In this document: piece by piece, positions 1-8,413 of the stretch
Layout of the letters: each line of letters begins with the position of its first letter
Numbering within the stretch: the first letter of the stretch is position 1
From: JAAZZIT01 sp964480525
Lineage (GTDB): Bacteria; Bacillota; Clostridia; Oscillospirales; Ruminococcaceae
Reading direction: 5' to 3'
Length of the DNA: 12,456 nt
Assembly (NCBI GenBank): GCA_964480525.1
Contig: CAYZOV010000043.1
Location: 1 to 12,456 of the forward strand
The notes under the pieces: generated by a model
Told to the model about the DNA's origin: nothing
The model's database searches: none
The model's input: the letters and a program-made list of their open reading frames with translations, nothing else
Program-made: the position numbers and the translations under genes

Positions 1-1
1 G

Positions 2-559
2 CTCTGTCGATGTTTTTTATTACTTGTAGTGTATATCTTTTTGCGTGGTGGGGGACCCGACGGCGAAGTGGGAGCAAGTTTGAGGTATTTAAACCAGAGA
101 TACACCGCACCGTGCCGTGAGGTTCAGGGCATTTTGTCGGACATCGGCACCGAAGAACTTGCGCATTTTGAAATGATTTCGGCGATACTTTACCAACTGA
201 CCCGAAACCTCACCCCAAAGGAAATTAAGGACAGCGGTTTTGACGCATATTTCGTTGACCACACCACGGGTATTTACCCGCAGGCGGCGTCGGGTGTGCC
301 GTTCACAGCCCAGTATTTCCAGTCCTCCGGCGACGCAATAGCCGACCTTGTAGAGGATTTGGCAGCAGAGCAAAAGGCACGCAAAACCTACGACAACATT
401 TTAAGGCTTGTTGACGACCCTGACGTGCGTGACCCGATTAAATTTTTACGCCAGCGTGAAATAGTACACTTCCAGCGTTTCGGTGAGGGTCTTAGAATGG
501 TACAGGATAATTTAAATTCCAAAAACTTTTACGCTTTTAACCCAAGTTTTGATAATTAA
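2..559 (+). CDS. cotJC: CotJC-like spore-coat manganese catalase, 5' end missing or scrambled
   Basis: Di-manganese (ferritin-like) catalase family protein, CotJC branch, normally a component of the inner spore coat encoded with cotJA and cotJB. Counting from the GTG at 29, the five family metal ligands appear to be present: Glu13 (in GGPDGE), Glu43 and His46 (TEELAH), Glu114 (AAEQKA) and His147 (REIVHF). Their spacing fits the family apart from a shorter middle segment. Recognisable homology begins near base 47. The roughly 35 residues that normally precede GGPDGE are absent: the frame stays open to the left edge but encodes hydrophobic, unrelated sequence, and no other frame restores it. 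The GTG at 29 has no convincing ribosome binding site. The gene is therefore treated as a 5'-partial copy, truncated either by the sequence edge or by a real rearrangement. A perfect terminator follows the stop. The family call is firm; the start is not. Confidence 0.85.
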   Translation, partial: LCRCFLLLVVYIFLRGGGPDGEVGASLRYLNQRYTAPCREVQGILSDIGTEELAHFEMISAILYQLTRNLTPKEIKDSGFDAYFVDHTTGIYPQAASGVPFTAQYFQSSGDAIADLVEDLAAEQKARKTYDNILRLVDDPDVRDPIKFLRQREIVHFQRFGEGLRMVQDNLNSKNFYAFNPSFDN

Positions 560-563
560 ATCC

Positions 564-598
564 AAAAGTGGTATTGCAAATGTGCAGTACCACTTTTT
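564..598 (+). terminator. Rho-independent terminator after cotJC
   Basis: A perfect 10-bp inverted repeat (AAAAGTGGTA / TACCACTTTT) with a 14-nt loop ends in a T run, 4 nt after the cotJC stop codon. Confidence 0.85.
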
Positions 599-654
599 GC
601 ATAATTACCATTTTTAATCAATTAACCGTATATTTCCATTTATTTGCCGAATTA

Positions 655-683
655 TTGTTGCGTTTAAGATTATTTTGTGATAT
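655..683 (+). promoter_or_regulatory. Probable sigma-A promoter of the zinc-ribbon gene pair
   Basis: TTGTTG and TGATAT are separated by 17 nt, and an overlapping TATTAT at 681-686 is an alternative -10. The site lies between the cotJC terminator and the gene starting at 732. The match to consensus is only moderate. Confidence 0.45.
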
Positions 684-731
684 TATGTAATTATTGAGTA
701 ATCAAAAAATATCAACAAAGGGGATTTTTGT

Positions 732-1790
732 ATGTATTGTAAAAAATGTGGAAGCCAAATTGCTGATGATTCAGTTTTTTGTTCTGTTTGCGGAGCAAAT
801 CTCGGTGAATCATCACAAAAACCAAATAATGTGGCAGTTGTAAACAACAACGAAGTTGCAGTTTCGCAAAAAACATCACTTAATCCGGACAAGCTTGACG
901 CAAAAGGAACAATGACATACCTTGAAAATGTTTGCAAGCTTGAAAATGACAAATTTGCCCTAAACCAAACAAAGGAATCATTGCAAAATAAAATCAGTCG
1001 TCTTGGTCACCCTCGAAATATTGATAAGCCAGATATAAAAAGCTTAGTTTATTTTGATGAGCTTTTCGCTTTTATATTTGGGGCGATTTTTCCAATTATG
1101 TTATTATTTGATTTTACTATAGGTCTGATTATTATTTGGTTTACTAGCTTTAAATTTATTATAGGATTAACATTAGGAGTTATGGCGATAGTAGCAGTTA
1201 TAGATTCAACTATATCTGTCATAAAAAATTCTATTCACAACAACAAAGAGAAAAATAGATACGAATATGAATCATCAAAAGACAGGCATAGATTACATAA
1301 AGAAAACCAGCAGATTGACATTTATAAACAACACATTTCTAAAATCGACAGCCAAATCAGTGCGCTTAACAAAACTTTGGACAAACTTTACGATTACGAT
1401 ATTCTTTACAAAAAATACCGTGGAAATGTTGTCGCTGTAAACACAATTTACGACTATTTTAAAGCAGGACGCGTCACTTCCCTGTCGGCATACGGATTTG
1501 ATATCGGTGCGTATAATTTATACGAAAACGAATTAAGACAAAATATTATTATAGACAAACTTGACGTAATAATCACAAAACTTGAAGAACTGAAAAACAT
1601 AATGTATATGCTATATGACGCCGTAAAAGACGCTATGAACGTAATGGACAGAATTTCAAGCATGGCTGACAAAGTTTCCGAAATTTCGCAAAACACCGCT
1701 CTTACCGCTTATAATTCCAAAGTTATTGCCGATAATACAAGCGTACTTTCTTACATTGAATCCATGAACTATTTGCGTTCGTATAATTAA
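732..1790 (+). CDS. Zinc-ribbon, two-TM, coiled-coil membrane protein of unknown function
   Basis: A 352-residue protein with no function I can name. An N-terminal zinc ribbon is clear: Cys3, Cys6, Cys17 and Cys20 in the CxxC-x10-CxxC pattern of the zinc_ribbon_2 type. A polar linker (22-50) and a helical stretch (65-95) follow. Two hydrophobic helices at about 111-135 and 137-163 probably form a membrane hairpin. A charged coiled coil spans about 171-222. The C-terminal region (about 225-325) has an aromatic/Gly-rich patch (KAGRVTSLSAYG) and long amphipathic helices that resemble a recurring but unnamed module of Clostridia zinc-ribbon proteins; that resemblance is from memory. The ATG has AAAGGGG 8 nt upstream. 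The next gene starts 26 nt downstream with the same ribosome binding site, so the two are probably cotranscribed. With a hairpin in the membrane, both the ribbon and the coiled coil would face the cytoplasm. Confidence 0.8.
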   Translation: MYCKKCGSQIADDSVFCSVCGANLGESSQKPNNVAVVNNNEVAVSQKTSLNPDKLDAKGTMTYLENVCKLENDKFALNQTKESLQNKISRLGHPRNIDKPDIKSLVYFDELFAFIFGAIFPIMLLFDFTIGLIIIWFTSFKFIIGLTLGVMAIVAVIDSTISVIKNSIHNNKEKNRYEYESSKDRHRLHKENQQIDIYKQHISKIDSQISALNKTLDKLYDYDILYKKYRGNVVAVNTIYDYFKAGRVTSLSAYGFDIGAYNLYENELRQNIIIDKLDVIITKLEELKNIMYMLYDAVKDAMNVMDRISSMADKVSEISQNTALTAYNSKVIADNTSVLSYIESMNYLRSYN

Positions 1791-1816
1791 GCGCAATCTT
1801 CTAAAGGGGAAAACAT

Positions 1817-2362
1817 ATGGAGTTATTGCTGATTATTTCCTTGCTGACAGCGCTTGCATTGATGATAGGTCAAGGCGTTGGCGGAATATTTTTTATAAAC
1901 ATACATATAAGCTATGCGATAGGTTTGATTTTACTGAATATTCCGTACATTTTTTGCCTTATAAGGTTTTTTGTATTCTTGAACAAACCGAAAAAGCGTG
2001 AAAGTTCGTACACTTTGCCTATGATAATCACAGGAATTATTTGCAACAGCACCGTCAGTTGTTACACTTTAACATTATTTTTCGGAATAAGCAGTTGTAT
2101 GTTGAGAATTGACATTTTAACTTTTATTCTCGGTGCTTTTGTATTCCCTCTCTGGATAATACTTTTAGGATTGGGTTTAATGGCTTGTTTGGCGTTCGAC
2201 TTAATATTCTTTCAGATTACAATTCTGGATATTAACGGATTCTTTAAAGTCGTTTTGGCGGTTCTTTTATCAATAGCAATAATTTTTGTATGCTTGTTTC
2301 TAAGGCACAATTTATTAACAGGCGAAACGGAATATGTAATGAACGCTTTAAACTCACAATAA
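1817..2362 (+). CDS. Polytopic membrane protein of unknown function
   Basis: A 181-residue, strongly hydrophobic protein of no recognisable family. Hydrophobic segments lie at about 3-27, 31-55, 65-92, 99-135 (long enough for two passes) and 142-163, giving five or six membrane spans. A positively charged loop (about 57-63, KPKKRE) suggests that loop is cytoplasmic. There is no signal peptide distinct from the first span and no soluble domain. The ATG has AAAGGGG 7 nt upstream, matching its upstream neighbour, and the gene is closed by a terminator, so it forms the second half of a two-gene unit with the zinc-ribbon protein. A shared membrane role is inferred only from the pairing. Confidence 0.75.
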   Translation: MELLLIISLLTALALMIGQGVGGIFFINIHISYAIGLILLNIPYIFCLIRFFVFLNKPKKRESSYTLPMIITGIICNSTVSCYTLTLFFGISSCMLRIDILTFILGAFVFPLWIILLGLGLMACLAFDLIFFQITILDINGFFKVVLAVLLSIAIIFVCLFLRHNLLTGETEYVMNALNSQ

Positions 2363-2374
2363 AATATCAAATAG

Positions 2375-2407
2375 TCACCTGCAAATCTTTTTGTAGGTGA
2401 TTTTTTT
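2375..2407 (+). terminator. Rho-independent terminator of the zinc-ribbon gene pair
   Basis: An 11-bp stem (TCACCTGCAAA / TTTGTAGGTGA, with one G-U pair) and a 4-nt loop are followed by seven T residues. It lies 12 nt after the stop codon. Confidence 0.9.
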
Positions 2408-2427
2408 GTGAAAAGTTACACAAATAC

Positions 2428-2456
2428 TTGATTTAGGCGGAAAAAAGTGTTATAAT
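2428..2456 (+). promoter_or_regulatory. Sigma-A promoter with extended -10 for the repeat surface protein
   Basis: TTGATT, a 17-nt spacer and a perfect TATAAT, with TG one base upstream of the -10 (2448-2449). Transcription would start near 2463 and leave a leader of about 100 nt that is AT-rich and shows no convincing structure. Confidence 0.8.
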
Positions 2457-2560
2457 TTTTAAGAAAACCAAGCTTTTATTCTTTGAGATTTTTATTATAC
2501 GATAATTAAAAAGTTTTAAAAAACAGCGGTGAAGATAAAATTACAAAAGGCAGGCTTAGT

Positions 2561-4573
2561 ATGAAACAAAAGAAAAAATTAAGTGCAAACAGAATATTTG
2601 CCCTTGCGTCAACGGGGATTTTATCTCTTTTGATTATCGGCGGTCTTTTCGGCGGATTCCTTTACTATGACGCATACCTCTCGGACGGTTGGCACGAAAA
2701 GGACGGCAAAGTTTATTACATTGACGAAAACACCGGCGAAAACGCCGTGGGTCTGTACAGCATTGACAACACCACATATTTATTTGACAAAAACGGTACA
2801 ATGCTGACGGGTTGGCAAAAATATCAAGGCGACACATACTATTTTGACGCAAACGGCGTTATGCAAAAAGGCAAAATCGAAATCGACGGCACAGAATACA
2901 ATTTATCCTCGGACACGGGAAAATTCTACACCGGTTTAATTGAAATCAACGGCAGTAAAACTTATTTTAACAAATACGGTTTTACGGACAGCGGTTTTAT
3001 AACGGTTGACGGTGTAACACGTTTTTACAATTCAAGAGGTGAAATTGTCACAGGTTGGGCGAAGATTGACGACGACCAGTATTATTTTGACGAAAGCGGA
3101 GTTTTTCTGACAGGGTGGCAGGAAATCGACGGAGAAAGTTATCTGTTCGACGAAAACGGACTTTTGCAAAAGGGTTGGCAGACAAAAGACGACAAAAAAG
3201 TTTATATCACATCAAACGGCACAGTTGCAAAATACTGGCAATGGATTGGCGACGCATATTATTATTTTGAACCTGAAAACGGCGCAATGCTCACAGGTTG
3301 GCAGGAAATCGAGGGTGAAACGTACTATTTAGGCGACGACGGAAAAATGAAAGTCGGCGAATATATCGAGGACAAAAAGTATTATGTTTTTGACGGCGAA
3401 GGCAAACTTTTTACGGGTTGGCAGGATTTTGACGGTTATAAGTATTATTTCACCAAAGATAAAGGCGCATTAAAAGGTTGGCAGGAAATTGACGGCAAAA
3501 AGTATTATTTCACCAACAATTTTGAACTGCTGACAGGTTGGCAGACCATTGACGACAACGTTTATTATTTAGGAATAAGCGGAGCTATGACAACGGGTTA
3601 CACCGAAGTTATGAACGGGTATTGCTATTTCGACGAGGACGGCGTGGCACAAAAAGGCTGGCAGGAAGTTGACGGCAAAAAGCTGTATTTTGATGACGAT
3701 TATTTTCAGGCGGTAGGTTTTATCGACATTGACAAAAAGACCCACTATTTTGACGAGGACGGAAAAGAATACAAAAACGGATTCTACAAAATAGACGACG
3801 AAACATATTATTTTGACAAAAACGGCATTTTAAAAATCAACTGGCAGACGGTTGACGGCAAAACTTACTACATCAATCCAAAAACAAAGGCGGTTTGTCA
3901 CGGTTTTACAATTATCGACGACAAAAAGTATTATTTTGACAAAGACGGCGCACAGAAAAAAGGTTGGCAGACGTACAAGGGTATAAATTACTACTTCGGC
4001 GGTGAAAAGAATTGTGCGTTGTCTATGGAATGGATTGAACTTGACGGAAATACGTTCTATTTCCACTACAGCGGTGCGGAAGCCAACGGATATGTAAATC
4101 TCTGGGGAGATTATTACTATTTTATTCACAAAAAAGGCTGTGTTAAAAACAAGTGGGTTAAGCTTGAGGACGGCATACGTTATTTTAACTGCGAAGGAAA
4201 AGCTGTCAAGGGCAAACAGGAAATTGACGGATATACGTTTTATTTTACGTCCGACCGTATTCTCAAAGAGGGTTGGGAGGACACGGACAAAGGCAAAAAA
4301 TATTACCTAAGCGGTATTTTGCAAAAAGGTCCGTCAAAAATCGACGACAAAACCTATTTGTTTAACAAAGACGGAATACTTGTTAAAAAAGACTTTGCAA
4401 CCGTTTCGGACAAAACTTATTACGCAAACGGCGACGGGATTTTGCAAACAGGTTGGGTTATTGTGGGAGATGATTATTACTACTTCAACAAGGACGGCGT
4501 AATGCAAAAAGACACGGAAATCGACGGTTTTACAATTGACGAAAACGGAAAATCCGACAAACCTATTGAATAA
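2561..4573 (+). CDS. Membrane-anchored cell-wall/glucan-binding repeat protein
   Basis: A 670-residue predicted surface protein. A short basic N-terminus (KQKKK) is followed by a single hydrophobic helix at about 12-36. No clear signal-peptidase site is seen, so it is probably an uncleaved anchor with the rest outside the cell. From about residue 43 to 660 the protein is roughly 30 units of about 20 residues with the core G-W-Q-x-I-D-G-K-x-Y-Y-F-D-x-x-G, the CW_binding_1/choline-binding type repeat also found in glucan-binding proteins and clostridial toxins. Such repeats bind choline-teichoic acid or glucans in known members; the ligand here cannot be read from sequence. No catalytic domain, sortase signal or second TM is present. 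The ATG follows AAAGG by 10 nt. The gene has its own promoter and terminator, so it appears monocistronic. Confidence 0.85.
   Translation: MKQKKKLSANRIFALASTGILSLLIIGGLFGGFLYYDAYLSDGWHEKDGKVYYIDENTGENAVGLYSIDNTTYLFDKNGTMLTGWQKYQGDTYYFDANGVMQKGKIEIDGTEYNLSSDTGKFYTGLIEINGSKTYFNKYGFTDSGFITVDGVTRFYNSRGEIVTGWAKIDDDQYYFDESGVFLTGWQEIDGESYLFDENGLLQKGWQTKDDKKVYITSNGTVAKYWQWIGDAYYYFEPENGAMLTGWQEIEGETYYLGDDGKMKVGEYIEDKKYYVFDGEGKLFTGWQDFDGYKYYFTKDKGALKGWQEIDGKKYYFTNNFELLTGWQTIDDNVYYLGISGAMTTGYTEVMNGYCYFDEDGVAQKGWQEVDGKKLYFDDDYFQAVGFIDIDKKTHYFDEDGKEYKNGFYKIDDETYYFDKNGILKINWQTVDGKTYYINPKTKAVCHGFTIIDDKKYYFDKDGAQKKGWQTYKGINYYFGGEKNCALSMEWIELDGNTFYFHYSGAEANGYVNLWGDYYYFIHKKGCVKNKWVKLEDGIRYFNCEGKAVKGKQEIDGYTFYFTSDRILKEGWEDTDKGKKYYLSGILQKGPSKIDDKTYLFNKDGILVKKDFATVSDKTYYANGDGILQTGWVIVGDDYYYFNKDGVMQKDTEIDGFTIDENGKSDKPIE
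2687..4540 (+). repeat. Tandem array of about 30 coding repeats (~60 bp each)
   Basis: The coding sequence is built from units of about 60 bp carrying GGTTGGCAG-like and TATTATTTT-like cores. Most units have diverged, but neighbouring units at 3440-3456 and 3500-3516 share 17 identical bases exactly 60 bp apart, with further matches around them, which indicates fairly recent unit duplication. Confidence 0.8.
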
Positions 4574-4580
4574 GGATTTT

Positions 4581-4613
4581 AAGGGAACACAGATTTTGAG
4601 TGTTCCCTTTTTT
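4581..4613 (+). terminator. Rho-independent terminator after the repeat surface protein
   Basis: A perfect 10-bp stem (AAGGGAACAC / GTGTTCCCTT) with a 9-nt loop runs into a T tract, 7 nt after the stop codon. Confidence 0.92.
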
Positions 4614-4689
4614 GCGGTTAAAAGTTGTACGTTTAATTGTGAACGAAAGGTAAAATGTGAAAGTTTTTGGTTAAAATCAACAAAAATCA

Positions 4690-4717
4690 TTGACTTTTTA
4701 TTTTTTTATAGTAAAAT
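4690..4717 (+). promoter_or_regulatory. Sigma-A promoter of the GH3 operon
   Basis: TTGACT, a 16-nt T-rich spacer and TAAAAT, giving a start near 4724 and a short leader to the AGGAGG at 4741-4746. No operator palindrome is evident around it. Confidence 0.65.
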
Positions 4718-4752
4718 GAAGTCGTAACTGATTTTTTGTTAGGAGGAAAAAT

Positions 4753-7503
4753 ATGAAAAGAATCTTAGATTGGAATAAATACATAGAAAAAGCAGTTGAA
4801 ACAGTTGCGGAGGGCGTTGTTATGCTTAAAAACGACAATGCTCTGCCTTTGAAAAAAGACGAAGAAATCGCTATGTTCGGCAGAATGATGTTTCATTATT
4901 TTAAAAGCGGAACAGGTTCGGGCGGTCTTGTAAATGTTGGGAAAACCGTAGGAATCCTTGACGGACTTAAAGAAATCGTGGTTAAGATTAACGAAGAAAT
5001 TTTAAATGTTTATAAAGAATGGGAAGAACAAAACCCTGTGAAAAAGTCGGAGGGTTGGGGTTCGGAACCGTGGTCGCAACCTGAAATGCCACTTGACGAA
5101 AATCTTTTGCAAAAGGTCGGAAAAACGTGCAAAAAGGCAGTTGTGGTAATCGGCAGAACCGCAGGCGAAGAACAGGACAACAAGTTTGAAGAGGGTGCGT
5201 ACCTTTTGTCGGCGCTTGAAAAAGAAATGCTTGCAAAAGTGCGTAAATATTTTGAAAAAGTTGTTGTTTTGCTTAACGTGGGAAATGTCATTGACATGGA
5301 ATATTTTGAACAGGTTAAACCCGATTCGATTTTGTACGTTTGGCAGGGCGGTATGACAGGCGGAACAGGTGTTGCTAAGGTACTCACAGGCGAAGTCAGT
5401 CCGTGCGGAAAACTTCCCGACACCATTGCAAAAAATATTGCCGACATAGGGTCAAACGACTTTTTCGGCGACCCGAACAGGAATTATTACTGCGAAGATA
5501 TTTATGTGGGTTACAGATATTTTGAAACTTTCGCCAAAGACAAGGTGCGTTATCCTTTCGGATTCGGTCTTAGTTATACCGAATTTGAAATTAACACAAC
5601 TGACGCAAGTTTTGACGGAGATAACATAAATTTAACCGTTTGCGTTAAGAATACGGGAAATTTCAAAGGAAAAGAAGTTGTACAGATTTACATTGAAGCA
5701 CCGCAAGGAAAACTCGGCAAACCGTTAAGACAACTTTGCGAATTTGAAAAAACAAAAGAACTTGCACCGCAAGAGGAAGAAATTATTGAATTTTCTATTC
5801 CGATTTCTAATTTTGCTTCGTATGACGACTGCAACGCAACAGGCAACAAAAACTGTTTTGTTCTGGAAGTCGGTGAATACAAGTTCTATGTGGGAAGCGA
5901 CGTCAGAAGTGCTAAACTATCCTATTCTGTTGAACTTTCACAGCTTAGAATTGTGAAAAAATGCGCCGAAGCATTGTCCCCTGTTTTGGAATTTGAACGA
6001 ATCAAACCTTTGTTTGACGGAGAAAAATATACTATTGTTAAAGAGAGTGTTCCTACAAGCGAAATTGACGAAGAAAAAAGACGTTTGGAAAATTTGCCTG
6101 CGGAAATCGAGTACACGGGCGACAAAGGAATTAAACTTTGTGATGTTAAAAACGGCAATGCGACTATGGAACAATTTGTGGCACAGCTTTCGGATTATGA
6201 CCTTGCGTGTATTATTCGTGGTGAGGGTATGTGCAGTCCGAAAGTTACGCCGGGTACTGCGTCGGCTTTCGGTGGCGTAACCGATTCCCTTTCGGATTTC
6301 GGCATACCGTGCGGTTGTTGCTCGGACGGACCGTCGGGTATGCGACTTGACTGTGGCACAAAAGCGTTTAGTTTGCCAAACGGAACGCTTATTGCGTCAA
6401 CATTTAACAAATCTCTTATCACCGAACTTTTTAACTTTATGGGGCTTGAAATGACGGCAAACAACGTGGATTGTTTGTTAGGTCCGGGAATGAACATTCA
6501 CCGTCACCCACTTAACGGACGAAATTTTGAATACTTCAGCGAGGACCCGTTCTTGACGGGAAAAATCGCCAGCGCCGAACTTAAAGGACTTCATTCGGTA
6601 GGCGTTGAGGGAACAATTAAGCATTTCTGCGGAAACAATCAGGAAACAAACAGACACTTCCTTGACGGCGTTGTTTCGCAAAGAGCTTTGCGTGAAATTT
6701 ATATGCGTGGCTTTGAAATCGCCGTAAAAGAAGGAAATGCAAAGTCGATTATGACAACATACTGCCCTCTTAACGGTTTGTGGACTGCGGGAAATTATGA
6801 CCTTAACACCGAAATTTTGCGTAAAGACTGGGGTTATGACGGATTTACCATGACCGACTGGTGGGCAAACATAAACGTGCGTGGAAACGAACCGAACCAC
6901 TCGGATTTAGCCGCAATGGCAAAAGCGCAAAACGACGTTTATATGTGCTGTGCCGAAAGCGGAAAAAACAACGACAACGTTCTTGAAAGCCTTGAAAACG
7001 GCACTCTCACCCGTGGCGAACTTCAGCGAAACGCAATGAACATATGCAGATTTTTGCTTAATACAAACGCTTTTAAACGTCTTTGCGGTGAAGAATACGA
7101 AGTGGAAATTATCAACCGTCCGTCGGAAGAAATGCCAAGCGACGAACCTGTGATTTTCTACGACATTGACAAAGAACTTACCATTGATTTGTCCGAAATT
7201 TCCACGGAAAAAGGTGAAAGCTTTACATTTGCACTTACAAACCAAAGTTTCGGCGAATTTAAAATTACAGTTACGGGCAGCAGTACGTCAAGCGAACTTG
7301 CACAGATTCCTGTTTCGGTATTCATTATGGGAACTCTTGCGGACACATTTACATTTAACGGCACAAAAGGACAGGACGTTTCGTTTGAAACAAAAACCCC
7401 TGTTTTCTCACGTTATACCGTTGTGCGACTTTACTTTGCACAGAGCGGTTTAAAAATGAAAAATATTAAATTTGAACTTACAAAGGAAAATCCTTTAGTA
7501 TAA
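4753..7503 (+). CDS. Glycoside hydrolase family 3 with permuted domain order (probable beta-glucosidase)
   Basis: A 916-residue cytoplasmic retaining glycosidase without signal peptide. Domain order is reversed relative to most GH3 enzymes. The (alpha/beta)6 'C-terminal' domain comes first (about 10-275, from AEGVVMLKNDNALPL to YPFGFGLSYT). A fibronectin-III-like domain follows (about 276-395), and then the TIM-barrel 'N-terminal' domain (about 470-780). The barrel carries DGPSGMR (525-531), RHPLNGRNFEYFSEDP (584-599), KHF (623-625) and GFTMTDWW, in which Asp702 is the expected nucleophile. The acid/base is probably Glu139 in GRTAGEEQD, by analogy with SGEG in Thermotoga GH3 enzymes. This order is known from Ruminococcus albus and Butyrivibrio fibrisolvens beta-glucosidases. 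Residues about 790-916 form an extra beta-rich, possibly jelly-roll domain. The ATG follows AGGAGG by 6 nt. It is the first gene of an operon. Glucoside specificity is inferred; xylosidase or other activity is possible. Confidence 0.9.
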   Translation: MKRILDWNKYIEKAVETVAEGVVMLKNDNALPLKKDEEIAMFGRMMFHYFKSGTGSGGLVNVGKTVGILDGLKEIVVKINEEILNVYKEWEEQNPVKKSEGWGSEPWSQPEMPLDENLLQKVGKTCKKAVVVIGRTAGEEQDNKFEEGAYLLSALEKEMLAKVRKYFEKVVVLLNVGNVIDMEYFEQVKPDSILYVWQGGMTGGTGVAKVLTGEVSPCGKLPDTIAKNIADIGSNDFFGDPNRNYYCEDIYVGYRYFETFAKDKVRYPFGFGLSYTEFEINTTDASFDGDNINLTVCVKNTGNFKGKEVVQIYIEAPQGKLGKPLRQLCEFEKTKELAPQEEEIIEFSIPISNFASYDDCNATGNKNCFVLEVGEYKFYVGSDVRSAKLSYSVELSQLRIVKKCAEALSPVLEFERIKPLFDGEKYTIVKESVPTSEIDEEKRRLENLPAEIEYTGDKGIKLCDVKNGNATMEQFVAQLSDYDLACIIRGEGMCSPKVTPGTASAFGGVTDSLSDFGIPCGCCSDGPSGMRLDCGTKAFSLPNGTLIASTFNKSLITELFNFMGLEMTANNVDCLLGPGMNIHRHPLNGRNFEYFSEDPFLTGKIASAELKGLHSVGVEGTIKHFCGNNQETNRHFLDGVVSQRALREIYMRGFEIAVKEGNAKSIMTTYCPLNGLWTAGNYDLNTEILRKDWGYDGFTMTDWWANINVRGNEPNHSDLAAMAKAQNDVYMCCAESGKNNDNVLESLENGTLTRGELQRNAMNICRFLLNTNAFKRLCGEEYEVEIINRPSEEMPSDEPVIFYDIDKELTIDLSEISTEKGESFTFALTNQSFGEFKITVTGSSTSSELAQIPVSVFIMGTLADTFTFNGTKGQDVSFETKTPVFSRYTVVRLYFAQSGLKMKNIKFELTKENPLV

Positions 7504-7513
7504 CGAGGTAATT

Positions 7514-8413
7514 ATGAAAGAATACTACAAAGTTAGAGAAGATAAAAAAATCCGTGTAATTATCGACACGGACGCTGCGTGCGAAGCCGACGACCAGTTT
7601 GCCATTGCACAGGCTCTTATGACGCAGAAATTTATCGTAAAGGGTATCGTTTCGGAGCATTGCGGTGTTTGGGAAAACGAGGACACCGAAAACATGAGTT
7701 ATGAGGAAGTTAAAAAAGTTTTAAAACTTATGGGTCGTGAGGATATTCCTGTTTTTCACGGCAGTCGCTATCCTATTTTTGACGTTGAAAAACCACACAC
7801 TTCCGAGGGGATTGAATTTATCATCAACGAAGCAAACGCTAAAAGTGATTATCCTCTTTATGTGCTGTGTCAGGGTGCGGTTACAAACGTTGGGTGTGCG
7901 TTGTTAAAATGTCCTGAAATTGCAAGCAAAATGACGGTTATTTCAATTCTGGGTGGCGGTTATCCTGACGGTGGCGGAGAATTTAATCTGCAAAACGACT
8001 TTAGGGCTGCAAACGTGCTGTTTTCGTCGGGCGTGGAACTTTGGCAGGTGCCGAATGTTGCATACGCACGAATGAGAACAAGTTATGCCGAATTGCAGGA
8101 AAAAGTCAGACCATACGGCAAAATCGGAAGATATTTGTTTGACAATATGCAGGAATACGGAAATTCCGAAAAAGCAGGCTGGACAATGGGTGAAAGCTGG
8201 TCTTTGGGAGATTCCCCTGCCGTAGGTTTGGCAATGGATTTTTGCTGCGGAAAATTTTCCTACAAAAATTCTCCGATAGCAAACCAAAACGGAAATTATG
8301 TAGGATTTAACGAAAACAAAATCAGGGTTTACGACGAAGTGGATTCAAGATTTATTTTAGAGGACTTTTTTGCAAAACTTAAATTTTTCTATAAAAGTGA
8401 GGAAAACTTATGA
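7514..8413 (+). CDS. Nucleoside hydrolase-like protein
   Basis: A 299-residue protein of the inosine/uridine-preferring nucleoside hydrolase fold, which cleaves N-ribosidic bonds using a calcium ion held by aspartates. The N-terminal metal motif is DTDAACEADD (Asp18, Asp20, Asp26, Asp27), with extra residues between the usual DTD and DD. The family's GPLTNVA is represented by GAVTNVG (121-127), the EFN segment by EFNLQNDFRAA (156-166), and the distal metal Asp by GDSPAVGLA (Asp233). The histidine that usually precedes that Asp is Gly232. This fits a divergent subgroup acting on modified nucleosides or other ribosides better than a classical IunH. It starts 10 nt after the GH3 stop (GAGGT close before the ATG) and overlaps the next gene by 4 nt, so it is the middle gene of the operon. 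The fold is confident; the substrate is unknown. Confidence 0.8.
   Translation: MKEYYKVREDKKIRVIIDTDAACEADDQFAIAQALMTQKFIVKGIVSEHCGVWENEDTENMSYEEVKKVLKLMGREDIPVFHGSRYPIFDVEKPHTSEGIEFIINEANAKSDYPLYVLCQGAVTNVGCALLKCPEIASKMTVISILGGGYPDGGGEFNLQNDFRAANVLFSSGVELWQVPNVAYARMRTSYAELQEKVRPYGKIGRYLFDNMQEYGNSEKAGWTMGESWSLGDSPAVGLAMDFCCGKFSYKNSPIANQNGNYVGFNENKIRVYDEVDSRFILEDFFAKLKFFYKSEENL

Noticed and set aside
4536..4727. 63-codon open frame spanning the end of the repeat protein
   Set aside because: It runs through the terminator and the GH3 promoter, with no ribosome binding site and no family resemblance.
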